NCBI GenBank assembly: GCA_963691655.1 | Contig: OY829328.1 | Span: 74,032,400 to 74,096,399, forward strand | Reading direction: 5' to 3' | DNA length: 64,000 nt | Origin: Toxonevra muliebris | Lineage: Eukaryota; Arthropoda; Insecta; Diptera; Pallopteridae | Part shown: one piece after another, positions 42,661 through 55,195 of the stretch | How the letters are laid out: every line of letters begins with the position of its first letter | How positions within the stretch are numbered: the first letter of the stretch is position 1 | Program-made: the position numbers and the translations under genes | Notes under the pieces: model-generated | The model's database searches: none | What the model saw: the letters and a program-made list of their open reading frames with translations, nothing else | Told to the model about the DNA's origin: nothing

Positions 42661-45465
42661 GCAAATTTTTTAGCAACTATTTTATTGTAACCCGAAAACT
42701 AGAGAAGGCTGAAAAAATTTGTGTGAAACTGGGAAAGGAGGAAAAGTTTTTTAAAATAAAAATTATTTAATTCAACCCCTATTTTCAGAAATCCTAATAG
42801 GAAATAGGATTGTAAATTCGGCCCACTACAATGTGTAGAGTATTTAAAGTTCGTCTGCCCCCATGCTTTTTTCTGTTTTTATTAATATTTTAATGGAAAT
42901 ATATAAAAGTATAGAGCAATATTTTGTCTCAAGAAACCTCAACATTGAGATGCAATATTATTCAAAATATTGCATTAATAAGCGTACAAAAAAATAATTA
43001 TGTTCTATCATAACAGAACTGATTTTGTCATTGATTCTGACTCAACGCCATTAGTAATTTTGATCTACTTTGAGAAACAAATCGAAACTCTATACGTTGT
43101 GATATCATAGATGGAAAACATGGATGGTAAGGTAACTAAGTAAAATAAATAAAAAAATAAAATACTCTGAGATCAAAAAGTACAATAGCAAAGTCTGCTC
43201 ATTCTTATAATCTTCGAGAAAGTCGACGGCAGCAACGACTCACAAGCTCATGCAAATTCCAATGAACTATTGTAGCTAAAATGGAAGTGCCATGACAAGT
43301 TGAAATAAGTTCATTGAAGAATTCTAAACGCCCTAGGTTTGCTCTCTAACTGTAGAAAAGCGGGACATTAATTGTTTAATAAATCGCGAGTTATATATTT
43401 AATTATTAATTTTATCTATTTTTTTTTTTTTTTTTGCCTTTTTCAAATTTATGAAAAAATATATTAAAAAAATTGGTTTTATCTCATGTTTTTCTATTTT
43501 TCTCATAAAATAAAGTTCTGTGACCTTTTTTAGCTTTTGATTCTATGTAGACTCCTCTTTCTGAACAACTCTTTGCATGAAAATATTAGTATTTTTAAAT
43601 TAAGCACTTTATAATTAAATGTTGGTACTTGCTTACTTTATTTAGCTAAAGTTTCTGAATATTTATTTTTCCTTTTTATTCATACACATTTATATATATA
43701 AACTTTATAGTTTGCTTCATCACTTCAAGAAAAAGTTGACGACTACCCACACATGAACATTAATTTATAGTATGTATGTATATGGTACACTTCCTGGTGT
43801 ATACATATAAATGAAATTGTTTGCTTTTCATGGCTTTACCAGTTTTTTATGTTTTCTTCTTTTAAATACTTCTTTTAATTATTTAAAATAAATTTTACAA
43901 AACTTTTTAATTAAGCTAGAGAGGAAATGAAAATGTTGTTTAATTTCAATGACTTTTACAGAGTAGTAGTTAGTAGAAATTGAAATTAGGGAGTATTAAA
44001 AGTGACTTAAATGATTTTGATTTAAGTTCGTATCGAGCTAAAAATGCATGTCTACTTTCGTTCTCACTCTTCCACTCGACCGTCATCATTTTCCGTCACT
44101 CTTAGTTCAGTATATTTATCTCTCTCTAGATCTACCCACTCAATGTTAATTGAGAAAACTTCTATTGAATATTCATAAACGTTTTATAGCGGAAGACGGT
44201 AAAATCCTTTTCATCGATAATTATGCAAACAAACAAATTGCATAAAGCTGCGTGTAAATTGACAAAGCAAAATAATGAATTTTTGAAATAAACAATAACA
44301 AAAAACAACAAGAACTCGAGCAAACATAAACTTGCCGCAAATTGTAGCATGAAATACAAAAATAAATATGCATAAATGTGTGTATGTGTGTGTGTGTGTT
44401 TATAAAGAGCTACAAACGTGCACAGAAAAGTTAAACGCTTAACAATAGCAGCGAACGTCGTAGTAGGTAATAGCTGAAACTTCTCGCTTACAATTAGGAT
44501 AAGTTTTTAAAAGTCTTAAACTCCAAACGACACATGCGCACACATACCAATTTACAATTTACGATAAGAATAAAATTGAGTCTGTTCTGTGTTACGGGAA
44601 CCTAGGAGGTAATTTTATGTGCTTCCATTTAGTCGCTCTTCTTATGCATTTCTTTTGAAAGCAATTTGAGTTAGCTATAGACAAGTGAATGAAATATAAT
44701 TCAATCTCGTTTTTTTTGATATATATAAGTACAAGAGAACACAAATCAAAAAGGAAACTAAGTGAAGTTTTCAGTGCGTAATTTTATTAGCATTCGTTAA
44801 TTGAATAAATTTCATTGTTTTTAAGCTGGTGACTTTTTGTTTCGTTGTCTGGCTACGAAGGTAGCCAATTTGTCGTGATTTAAACGCGTGGTTACGATAG
44901 CTCAACATCGCCATGCTGACCATGATAAAAATTTGAGTTTCTCGATTCCTCATTATTTGTAAGGTCAGCCATGTCAACCGGACATTTGAGAAGATTGGAT
45001 AGTTTGCAACCTGAAAATATAACTAGCTGAATTTCTTTTTCAGAGCCTTCGTAATATCTATGCAATTCAGCAAGAAACTGCGGACCGGCCTTTAATACCA
45101 CGGGGTGCTGGGATGGACTAAACCAAAGCACTCAGTCTCAAAAACCATTGTACTATATGCGGGATAGAGCCAGTATAACAGAGTAGGGGGACAGGACAGA
45201 ATTTTGTGAGGATTTTAGAATCAGGAAAGCCTAAGGTGTCTCAACCCCGTACTTCTTAGTTTCGTTGATAAATCTTAGAAGCTAAAGAAGAAAAAGAGTA
45301 TGGTTAATGACACCCATCAGTAACCTCAGCCCCTTTCTGCTCAGTTTCAGAAGAAATTTCGCTAATTTCCTGTTAGGTTATCTCACAAAGCATTTTGCGG
45401 TTCTGCAAGAGTCAAGGTCGGATCATCTTTCTTTATAGATAGAACCCACGAAGTCGTTGATTAGT
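42661..45465. other. Intergenic, no gene seen
   Basis: AT-rich, with GT microsatellite near 44380. Overlapping minus-strand frames at 44771-45131 (including SPSQHPVVLKAGPQFLAELH) look less random than their surroundings, but I cannot assign them. An old retroelement or gene fragment is possible. Confidence 0.35.
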
Positions 45466-45469
45466 TTAA

Positions 45470-46112
45470 CCCTTTCGGTACCGTAAGAAAGTCAGAGGAG
45501 ATAGCGTAAAACCAAATCCAGATTCGTATTCTCTGACTCCCATTTCTTGTTACAAATTTTCAACAAAACAGAAGTTTTGTGCCCCGCGTCACCGGTGAGC
45601 CTGTTGTCCTCAATGGGAGGAACTTTTTGCGAACTTTTTTAATGCATTTTTATTAAATATTTTTTTAATGATCTACGAAGTCCTTTCTTCTTCACATAAC
45701 CCTTTTTTAACCACAACTAGAATCTAAAAGCGATAGAGCAACACTGAGCCTGGATTTGCTTTAGCTGACCCCCATTTCCTTTACTTTACCATATGGTTAT
45801 CGGTGTCCCATTGCAAAACCTACGTAATTTCCAACAAAAAAAATAAGCAAAAATAGAAAAATGGGAAATTATGTTTAGGTAAATAGTTTTTCCCACAACA
45901 TATTAAAAATTTGGCGTATTTAGACCAATATTGTCAATATTGTAGGCAATTGAAATAGGTACAAAAAATTAATTTCGGTCACTCTGGTGCCGCCAATTGG
46001 GTAACAATTTTACAACTTTTTTTAATTTTAAATATAAATTTACTAAAATTGCTGCAGTTGTTTTTGAAAAAGACAAATTTTAGGGCACTGGCCATCTATG
46101 ATCCCGAAAGGG
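45470..46112 (+). mobile_element. piggyBac-type MITE, copy 2
   Basis: 643 bp flanked by TTAA (45466-45469 and 46113-46116), with termini CCCTTTCGGTACCG and ATCCCGAAAGGG. Same orientation and internal layout as copy 1, including GTCACCGGTGAGC (45588-45600) and a degraded second palindrome near 45793. Non-coding. Confidence 0.87.
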
Positions 46113-46116
46113 TTAA

Positions 46117-48159
46117 GCACCATTATAACTTTCTTACGCAGGGTTATGAAAGGCAACTGAAGTCCCAACACCTTTTAAACACGTTCCTTTCACGTCTGCA
46201 TCAACTTCTAGATCAAAATCTCGGAATCTTAGAACATGAAATTTCGGATTAAAAACTGGGATCTATTGTATCTACCAAGGCCAAAGCTACGCAACCTGCA
46301 CTTATTTGGGCTGCAGTACGGAAACCTTGATCAAAAGATCAAGGTCCAGCAATGTCACTTCAGTCGCAACCTTAGAACGGAGTATATCTGGAATCTCCTC
46401 CCTCAACAAATGCGGAATTTGCATCGGCCAACACTTAGGCAACTGGCGAAATTGCATTGGGCATACCCTGCTCTTTTACTGGAACCTGTAAAACGTGGTA
46501 AAGAAGTATCATCTGATAAGGTTATAGACTGTGGCGATACTTTCTCAGCAATAAATTGATAATAGGTAAAAAAAATTGATTCTGTGGAGGCATTTCAATA
46601 AATCTCAGATCTACACCGGGATCTCTTGTTGAGAAATTAGTTAACATCAAACTAATCTAAAGTTAATTCTGCGAACCAGAGATCGATGAGCCTCAGCTGG
46701 GTGGCTATTTTGGGAAATCTATGACCTCGTTTATTCTGAATGAAACGTCTAACAAAATTAAAACTATGAGGTACAGATACGCGCTGGATCTGCTCAGTAC
46801 TCACTGAGAACTGAAGGGTAGTGAAAGGCAGTGAAGCTATTAACAAATCACGGAAAGCAGGAGTCTTTACCAATAATCGGGAGCTATATGTTAAGCTAAG
46901 GCTTTCATTCAATCACTCTAGAAAACAACTAAAAGAAGGATATAAACAGTGAAACAGAATATTTGTTGTTCCTTACTATCCCCATCAAGAGATAGTGATC
47001 AACATCATCAATTGTATTCTAAACACATGTCTAACGTGCATCACATTCTTAATATAAAATATGCGTCTGTCTTGGATATGCTGTTTTAAAAAAGAAAGGA
47101 GCTGTATACAGTTCAGCATATGCATGAAAAGATGCTCTTCCACATCTGTGGAAGAGCATCAGAATGAAGTTATCTCTCTCTCACACACAAACCATCACTT
47201 ATAAAAGTAGATGCACACAAAGGTTAAGGTACACAAAACTTTTTGGAGAAAGAATCATTTAAGCTAACTACACATTTTAAATATTAAACGAAAAATAAAG
47301 CTGTGCTCTGGTGGCGTGAATGAGCAGAGTTTAAAATTTTATTCACAGTGAATTTCAAGTGTAGAAAACATTTTAAATTCTATAGAAATTTTTGTGCAAC
47401 TATAAACTTAAAAAAATCCTTAATAAAATAAAGAGACCAACTTAAAAAAAAAAAAATGATATAATGGTAGAAGAAAAAACTTTTTGGTTTGCATGGAAAA
47501 TCTTCCAAAAATAAAATGTGTAAAATATTTTAAGTAAATTTTTTCTATGGAAAATTCTCTTTTACATACATAATATATATGTGCTTATTATTAAAAACAA
47601 GATGCGAATTTTACATTCAATGCCACCTCCGCCCCTCTCTTGACTGTACAAGTGTGCGTGTGTGTATTACAGTAGAAACTGTAGCACTCGAAAGAAAAAA
47701 CAAAATTTGAAGAAAAATGTATGGCAAAAAAAAAACAAATTTTTAATTATTGCACCTGCTCATATATTGTTGTGCCTCAGGGAGTGTGTCTACATGTACT
47801 TATATGAATAAATGTATGTATTTCTCCTTACATATTTATTTACCCAAAAATGTATGCTTTCATTTTTTATATTTGCATGTTGAATATGCACATGCATTTA
47901 AGTGTGCGCCTGAAAATATACTATAGTATAATATAAATACTATAAAGGGAAAGAAATTAAATAGTAAAAGATTATCGACATATTATATATACACTCTCTT
48001 CATCAATGCAAGCCCACTTTATGATTTATTGGCACAGTAAGGCAGAAATAATCGAAACTTGCTAAAATTCAATAGTATGAAAAAAAAATTTAAAAAACTT
48101 TATTTACGTAGAATATATGTATACATAAAAATTATATGAGAATGTGAAGGGAAAATTTC
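46117..48159. other. Intergenic; no assignable gene
   Basis: Frames at 46236-46559 (+) and 46652-46912 (-) have fairly ordinary amino-acid composition but no recognisable domain. They may be remains of an old mobile element interrupted by MITE copy 2. A perfect hairpin lies at 47131-47160. Confidence 0.35.
47131..47160. repeat. Perfect 13-bp hairpin
   Basis: GATGCTCTTCCAC, a 4-base loop ATCT, then GTGGAAGAGCATC. The stem is perfect and GC-balanced in AT-rich surroundings. It is too short for a miRNA precursor by itself; no flanking poly-T terminator is evident. Confidence 0.75.
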
Positions 48160-49015
48160 TCACAGCTGCTTAATGGCGATGACGGCAACAATTCCGCCAT
48201 TGGGGAAGCTCCGGAAACCTCAATCACTGACGCCGTTCAAGTACCACCGCTTGACTATGGCCAGATCTTAACATCCACCCCTTGGCTGAAAAACAGGCGC
48301 AGATGGCCTTCCTGATCAGTTGTTTCAGACTGGAGGCTAAGAGCTTTTTTCGGGGTCTTAGACAAAATGTCACTGTTGATAATTATACTTTCAAAGAAGT
48401 CAAAGATTTCCTCTACTTAAGATCCACCATCAACAATAATAATAATGTCAGCCTTAAGATCAAGCGGGGATTAACTTTTGCCAACAGGTGTTACAACGGG
48501 CTCAGTAGGCAATTCAGAAACAAATTCCTCTCTCGACGGACAAAAATTACGTTCTACAATTTTACCATTCTGCTTGTCCTAACGTATGGCTCTGAGACGT
48601 GGACATTGACCACCAATGATGAGAAGCTGGTAAGTGCGTTCGAGAAGGAGATACTTCTCAAGAATATAGTCCAATATGCGTGGACGACATGTATCGAATG
48701 AGATGGAACCATGAACTGTATGAGTTGGACGCCGACATTGACGTAGCCAAATGCATAAAAATACAGCGGCTTCGCTAGTTAGGGCATGTTAATCGAATGG
48801 AAGAAAACGGTAAGGAAGGTAATTTATTAGAGTCACGCTGGTGGAACATGAAGAAGAGTACGACCGAATCTCCGTTGGAAAAACCAGGTACAGGGGGACC
48901 TGACTGCACTTAGTCTGGTGCAAGCGTGCCATAGTAGAGGTGACTGACGAAGCTTCGTTGAGCAGGGCAAAACCGATCATCGGTTGTAGTGTCAATTAAG
49001 TTGGTAAAAATTTCT
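48160..49015 (+). mobile_element. RTE-type retrotransposon relic with large internal deletion
   Basis: The plus strand reads LLNGDDGNNSAIGEAPE and VPPLDYGQIL, then ADGLPDQLFQTGG, the segment leading into reverse transcriptase of RTE elements. It then jumps to DNYTFKEVKDFLYLRSTINN, RRTKITFYNFTILLVLTYGS and ETWTLTTNDEKLVSAFEKEI. The next pieces are RWNHELYELDADIDVAKCIK and HVNRMEEN. The catalytic core between the first and second parts is deleted, and later parts are out of frame. A dead copy. Confidence 0.8.
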
Positions 49016-51380
49016 ATAGTTTTTGAGATACCAGCAGAGTTATCAAGTTCTTTTTCGTTCTCTTCTCTTGTGGTCTAGTCAGTTTTTTTTTAAATAGGGC
49101 AGTCACTCCTTACATAATCAGATTAATTTATGAATGGGGTTTTGCAACTTTGGTTTTAGTTAATGATTTGAGATCCTAAAACAAAAACCAACTTGCTTGA
49201 CAAAGCTCGGCATTGACACACAAAAGGCGTCGACATTATAACTTTTTCAAGAGGCAGACTGGATTAAAGGAGGGGGTTTTAACACAAAAACCGTTGTTTC
49301 TCGATACATGTCTAGAGCAAGCCTAAAATCTCTGAAAGATAAATAGTTTAAATGCCTTCACCTGCCTGGATTCGCTAGTGTGTATTTGTTCACTTGTGTA
49401 GCTATCTGGAAGAGAGGCAGAATGCGATGCACGCTCCAGCATCTCGTAGAATTATCTGAAACAGTCTGTTATTAGTATAATAGTATAAACATGTAGGCAA
49501 TAGATAAACTTATGTAGTAAAAAGTAAGAATAATGGGCAAATTGGGAAACTTCAGAACTAAAAACTCAATTTTTTCGGACAAAATTCCAAATTTCAACCC
49601 AGGCAAAAATATGTTTATTTCAATAATTTTTTTTGTCGATCAAAGTTTCATCCATTGGGTATAAGTATCATAAATCCGTATATAAAATATGAGCTTGATC
49701 AGTCAAAGAATTTTTGAGTAATTGTGCACACTAATTATTAACTCATTGAAAAAAAAAGTTTGGAGATAATCGCGTTTAAAGTTGAGTTACGATCACAGGC
49801 TGTCATGACGACATTTTTGAAAAACGACGAAAATCATTAATGGCATCGTATTCTAAAGGTTTCAAACTATAAATTTGTACTATGGATAAAAATGAAATTT
49901 TTCAAGCCTCTACATAAGAATCTAGCTCAAGAATAGCTTTCCCCAACTCCATTACAACTTCATTTATATACATATAAATGATAAAATATTTCAATGCATG
50001 CACCTACTTAAGTATTTGGTAAATTGTAAAGTTAAATCTCCATTTATGCATATCGATCTGCTAATGCAAATAAAATTGTAATACAATTACATTTTGCTAC
50101 CAAATTACTTCTCATATCAGTTAATTGTAATGTCTCCTCAATGTCGCTCAAATCAAATCACACAGGATCTTTTAAATTAAATTTTAGTAAAAGATTATTA
50201 CATAGAAAATAACTAAACAAAACAAAAAAACATGAAACTAATAATAAAATCCATGTATTGTATGTATATAATCCGTCATACAGACAGATAGCAATATTAT
50301 CAGCTCAAACTGCCACAAATGAAAAGAACAAAACAGCAACACAATAATAATAAATAATTTAACTAGAAGATTAAATGATAAAATCCGCTTTTGAATTTAC
50401 AATCTGTGGTTTCCATTAGTGGCTCTGTACACATTCATATGAATACATCAATACCACATACTAAGTGCGAGTACAAGCCAAAACAGCGACACCATTTTGC
50501 ATAACCATACAAGAAAGAGAGGGGGGGAGAGAGAGAGAGGAAGACTAAAAATTCTGCCTACTATCTACTGTAAAGAACTTCAAGCATTTCATTTGGCTGT
50601 ATGTGCACCCAGTAGAAAAATGATGGTTGTTTGGTATGAAGGGGTAAACTGAGGTGTTATCTATTGCTGAATGTAACCGTCTTTTAAGCCTTAAATTTTC
50701 ACATATTTTTAGACAAAATTTAAAGAATTTTTCATTTAAAAAATAATAAAAAAAAAACTTAAAACGAAAATGGTTTCGAAACGCATGTTTTAACCTTTTG
50801 CTAAAACACTAAAACTAGATAAAAAAAAAAAATATTTCATGTAAAAATGCAAGTTTTGAATTAGTTACACTTTCCAACTGGAGAATTGAGAGTCAGAAAC
50901 TGTCGATTGGTGGAACGATTGCCAGAACCACGTCTTATAGAATATGGAATTATCCTTATTCGTCCTTACACCTCACTTGATTTTCTTTCATGCTAAATTT
51001 AAAAGACATCCAAACTGCCCACTTCTTAATTTATTTTCGTAAAAATTAAAATAACAAGTGATAGTAACACTTCTCCATAAATTTCAAACTTTTTGCTTGA
51101 GAATGGAATGGGTCAAAAGTTTTATATGAATTTAGGTCCTTTGAATCCGAATCTATTGTCCGTTCTGCTGTACCCCAAACGGAGGATTGGAGACAGTTCA
51201 TATATTTGAAGACCCTAGCAGTCTTTTTATGTTTGTTCTTTTCCGTGTGATTTTCAAAATGTGATGCTGTTAAAAAAACCCTCTTAAGAAACCACCCCTT
51301 AAAGGGAGGAAAGAGTCGAAAGAAGGAAATATTACCAAACCAAACAAATGTCTGCAGATTTTAAAAGATTTTCTCAAACT
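49016..51380. other. Intergenic, no gene seen
   Basis: AT-rich with a GA-rich simple repeat near 50513-50541 and A/T tracts. No open frame carries a recognisable domain. Confidence 0.4.
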
Positions 51381-51652
51381 GTAATGTAATGTAATGGAAT
51401 GTAGTGTAATGTAGTGTAATGTAATGTAATGTAATGTAATGTAATGAATGTAATATAATGTAATGTAGTGTAATGTAATGTAATATAATGTAATGTAATG
51501 TAGTGTAATGTAGTGTAATGTAATGTAATGTAGTGTAATGTAGTGTAATGTAATGTAATGTAATGTAATGTAATGTAATGTAATGTAATGTAATGTAGTG
51601 TAATGTAATGTACTGTAATGGTATGTAATGTAATGGAATGTAATGTACTGTA
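51381..51652. repeat. (TAATG)n pentanucleotide satellite
   Basis: About 54 copies of TAATG with TAGTG, TAATA and TACTG variants. The minus strand translates as repeating YITLH, which is a product of the repeat and not a gene. Confidence 0.95.
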
Positions 51653-53510
51653 CCGTCTCGAAGAGGGACACTCTCCTAACTTAGTTAGGCTGCAACTTCG
51701 TCAATAGTCTCTTTTTTTTTGTTAATGGAAGAAATGAGTTATGTTCTGAATTATTTTCTTATCGAATGCATGAGTGTGCAACAGAGACCTATATTATTTT
51801 CTGATTTCAGCGCTGAAATCTCTCAGGAACTTTTTTGTGGTTTCAACACTGTATTCAGAACCGAATTCATGAGACCTGAATTTCTCTCTAGTGCCAGTCT
51901 TGAATATAATTATGTATTCTATTCTGAGTTTAGATCTGAAGTTTTGATTTATTTAACTATTGAATTCTGGTATACGTGAATAGCACTTGAGTTTTCTTTT
52001 CTGATTGAATCCTTGGATAAGAGTAACCGGAATAAGTTTTTTATTAAAATTTTTTTTCTTGATCCATGAGGAAAGCACTGAAAGGCTTTAATACTTGTGA
52101 GCCCTTCATGAATTAAAACTACGTTACCGTCTTGGCAGGTACCTCTCCTGAGGCCATCGCGGTTACAAGTCAGGAGCATTATCGTTCAAACCATTTGTTA
52201 GTCTAAGTCGTGTCAGTATTGGCATATCGGTGCAGTAGCAGCAACTGTTTGCGACTGACGTCGCACGCTCACTGTTTGTTCTTTGTAATACAAAGTGCTT
52301 CTATAATTTTTGCTGATTCCCACACATCACTGTCCTTTTTTCAGAATTACTTATCTACCATCAGTGGCACCAAGTTCTCCGTCATTTGTGATCTTCCGAA
52401 GGAATGACCTGATTCGTCTTTCTTCCCCATGAAACGAGAACAACGCAAGAAATTTATAGCTGCGTAATGTCCAGAATGCTATGATTTTCTATTCTGAATT
52501 CAAGCATAAGTTAGAAAAGCCTTATCAATTTGTCTACTGGGTATATGTGATAGCAAGTGAAGGTGGAAGTGTGGGCATGAATGTGGATCTGCATTGCATT
52601 ATAAATTGTGAATCATAGATACTCATCAAAATATTTATGCATATAGGTATATGGATGTTGGGTGAATATGTGTGCAGGAGTAGGAGCCCAATGCTAGGCC
52701 ATGTGCTGTATACATAGGAACCAAGGGTGTTAAGGCAACAATAAAAACTTAGGCTTAGCACTTGCTTGCCTGACTGCCTGTGTGCCTGCTTGCCAGTTTG
52801 CTGTGTATTTAAATCATCATGATGAGAATGGTGGGTTGCTAGTCTAGTGGTGCTGTTGGTAGAGTCGGTGTTAGTTAAATGTATATTCTGAAATGAAACC
52901 GCAACAACTTAATCTCAAAAAGTATGCGCATCCACGATTTTATTGTACATAAATATAACTGAAACTATGTAGAAGAAGATAGCATAGTTATCTAGGGAAT
53001 AACAAGAAGAATGAGAAATAAATTTATCAAATCCAATGTAAAATTCTGTTTACTTTTTTATTCTGTTAAATTTCGATTTGATTAAAGTGACTGCAAGGAG
53101 TATGCTGCCTGAAAATGACTAAGAGATGGCATTACTTATGTACATTTCCGCAAACATTTCTGTCTATTTCAAATTGCATATATAGCGACAAGTAAGTAAT
53201 GCGTAGTGTATTCATTGCAAAATTTTTATTCAAACACTTTAAATATACAATACAATATAAATAAAAGTAAATTACAAATTGCGCGATTGTGGAAAGTTTA
53301 TTTGAAACTTTGAACGCTTATCTAATGTAAACGAAGATGAATTTAACACACACAAAAGGTGGACTTATTCTTAATGACGCCGTAACCAAACTAAATGACA
53401 CATAGCAATAAAAATTCACAGAATAGTGGTTGACAGTTGTGCCAACCTATTTTTGAAATATTCTCAGAGGGAAAATTTAAAATGAGAATTTCCGGGTACT
53501 TATTTGACAG
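51653..53510. other. Intergenic, no gene seen
   Basis: Mixed-composition DNA. Frames at 51719-51979 and 52210-52407 are short and have no recognisable domain. Confidence 0.4.
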
Positions 53511-53514
53511 AATG

Positions 53515-54062
53515 TACATCACATTCTCCAAACATGAATCTGGTCAGACCCATTTACATTTTAGTGTTTTTCTATGAAAATTTTATTCAAAACATATCAA
53601 ATAATAATGAAAAGTGGTTTTCAATACCAACAATTTTAGAGAACCTATGTGCTTCAGTCAATAGAGTGTCAGGCGACTCCACCGATATGTTGCTAGTACA
53701 ACCAAAATGAGCTTTTTTAATAAAAAAAATTTTAATAAATACTAAGCACTGCAGTTTTTTGGCATTTCAAATCATGTGTTGTCAGAGTCTTTTTTTTTTC
53801 ATACAAATATAAAAGACTTCAAGCTGTTATTCATATCTAAACATTATTTTAATATGCCACTAAATAAATATTATTTGAGTGATATGAAGCATTTTTCATC
53901 CGACTCTGCTATTTTAATGACCGGCACTGTATTTGAAAACCACTGAAAGAAAAATTGAGCAATTTTTACAAGCAAATGCATGTCAAAAATCGCATTATTT
54001 CCATATAAATGCACTGAAATGTATGTGGGTCTGGCCAGACTCTTGTATTGCGAATGTGACAA
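53515..54062. repeat. Imperfect inverted repeat pair
   Basis: The sequence at 53515-53625 (CACATTCTCCAAACATGAAT, GTCAGACCCATTTACATTTTAG, AAAAGTGGTTTTCAATAC) is mirrored in reverse complement at about 53925-54062 (CACATTCGCAATACAAGAGT, GCCAGACCCACATACATTT, CAGTGGTTTTCAAATAC). Arms are about 70-80% alike by eye. It may be an old foldback element; ends are not defined. Confidence 0.5.
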
Positions 54063-54364
54063 TCGAAACATGTGGGTCGTCGAGGGTTAAGATATACTAA
54101 ATTTTGCTGAAAACCCCTTGGATAAGAAAATGGTAGTCGTTTGAAATTCATACGCAAAAGCCTCAGTAGCTAGTAGTGCAGTTGGACTCAGAGAGTCAGG
54201 ATGCTGGACTTCTAGATCACATGGCCACAGTAATATAATCAATGCCCTTCCGGTAGGTCTGGTATCGCAATCGACCGATTATATCCTTCCAAAACTTTGT
54301 TTTGATAACTCAAACTTGAAAATTTTAATTCATACGAAACACGATTGGATTGATCGGTCACTAA

Positions 54365-55080
54365 TAAGCGATTATGATTATACTTTTAATACGGACGGGT
54401 CAAAAATGGACTGTGGAATGCCTTCTCGCATACTGTAGACCTATTTAGCTTTTTCTGTTTACCAGCCACTTCTAGCATGTTCTAGGTGGAAGTATTCGCT
54501 ATTTTACAAGCTAGTAGGGCTGTTTCGAACAATGTGCCGAATGGGGAAAAATGCAGCAAATCTTTCTGATAGCCAATCCGTGATCAAAGCAATGATCTCA
54601 AGAATTTCCAAATCAAAAAGTAATTGATAAGTGTGCAAGAGGGAACTTGTCAGACTTCGACAACACTTTACTTTAACTCTCATTTGGGTACCTGGACGTA
54701 GGAACATTAGCGGAAACGAGAATGCCGGAGGCGGAATTGGTTCTATCTCCCTTAAATTTCGTTAAAAGAGACATTTTCAAGTACTTCTTTCAACAATCCG
54801 ACTTCAGATGGAGAGGCTTAATAACTCAAAACCTAAAGAACTCTTATCTTTTACCAGGGTGGAAATCGCACGAATAATAATTTCTGCCGTATTTGTCATG
54901 ACATCGAAGAGATCGCAAGTCTCGAACACTGCGTCTTCAGCAAGATATAGACGACCTTTAGCAAACCTTTCCTGTGCAACATAAAACAGGCTGCTAATGC
55001 CAACCTCAGCATGCCTTTGAAGTTTTGTGATTTGACTAAAGGGTTTGTATAGACCTAACACCGAAATAGCGAGAAAGCTT
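54365..55080 (+). mobile_element. LOA-like retrotransposon relic, RNase H and C-terminal end
   Basis: The plus strand reads YDYTFNTDGSKM (RNase H TDGS motif), VEVFAILQASRAVSN (second acidic residue), IDKCARELVRLRQHFTLTLI, then WVPGRRNISGNENA (W.PGH..I.GNE motif with H replaced by R). The C-terminal CRICHDIEEIASLEHC zinc-knuckle-like motif follows. The parts are in several frames. The mariner at 55196 lies just downstream. Confidence 0.75.
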
Positions 55081-55195
55081 TCCTTTAGATTTATTCATCG
55101 AGAAAAAAGCGTTATTAAGCTAATGGGCTTCTGCGAGTAATCGGAGAAGCAACCACTAAATCTAAATTTTTTGTTTCAACGGACGAAAAAATATA

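Noticed and set aside
44771..46912. A gene in the frames around 44.8-46.9 kb
   Set aside because: Frames are short, on both strands and without recognisable domains or consistent splice sites; I could not assign them to any family.
47131..47160. miRNA precursor
   Set aside because: The stem is only 13 bp with a 4-base loop, far below the ~22-bp duplex needed, and flanking sequence does not extend it.
51270..51671. A 133-codon minus-strand frame of repeating YITLH
   Set aside because: It is the translation of the pentanucleotide satellite, not a gene.
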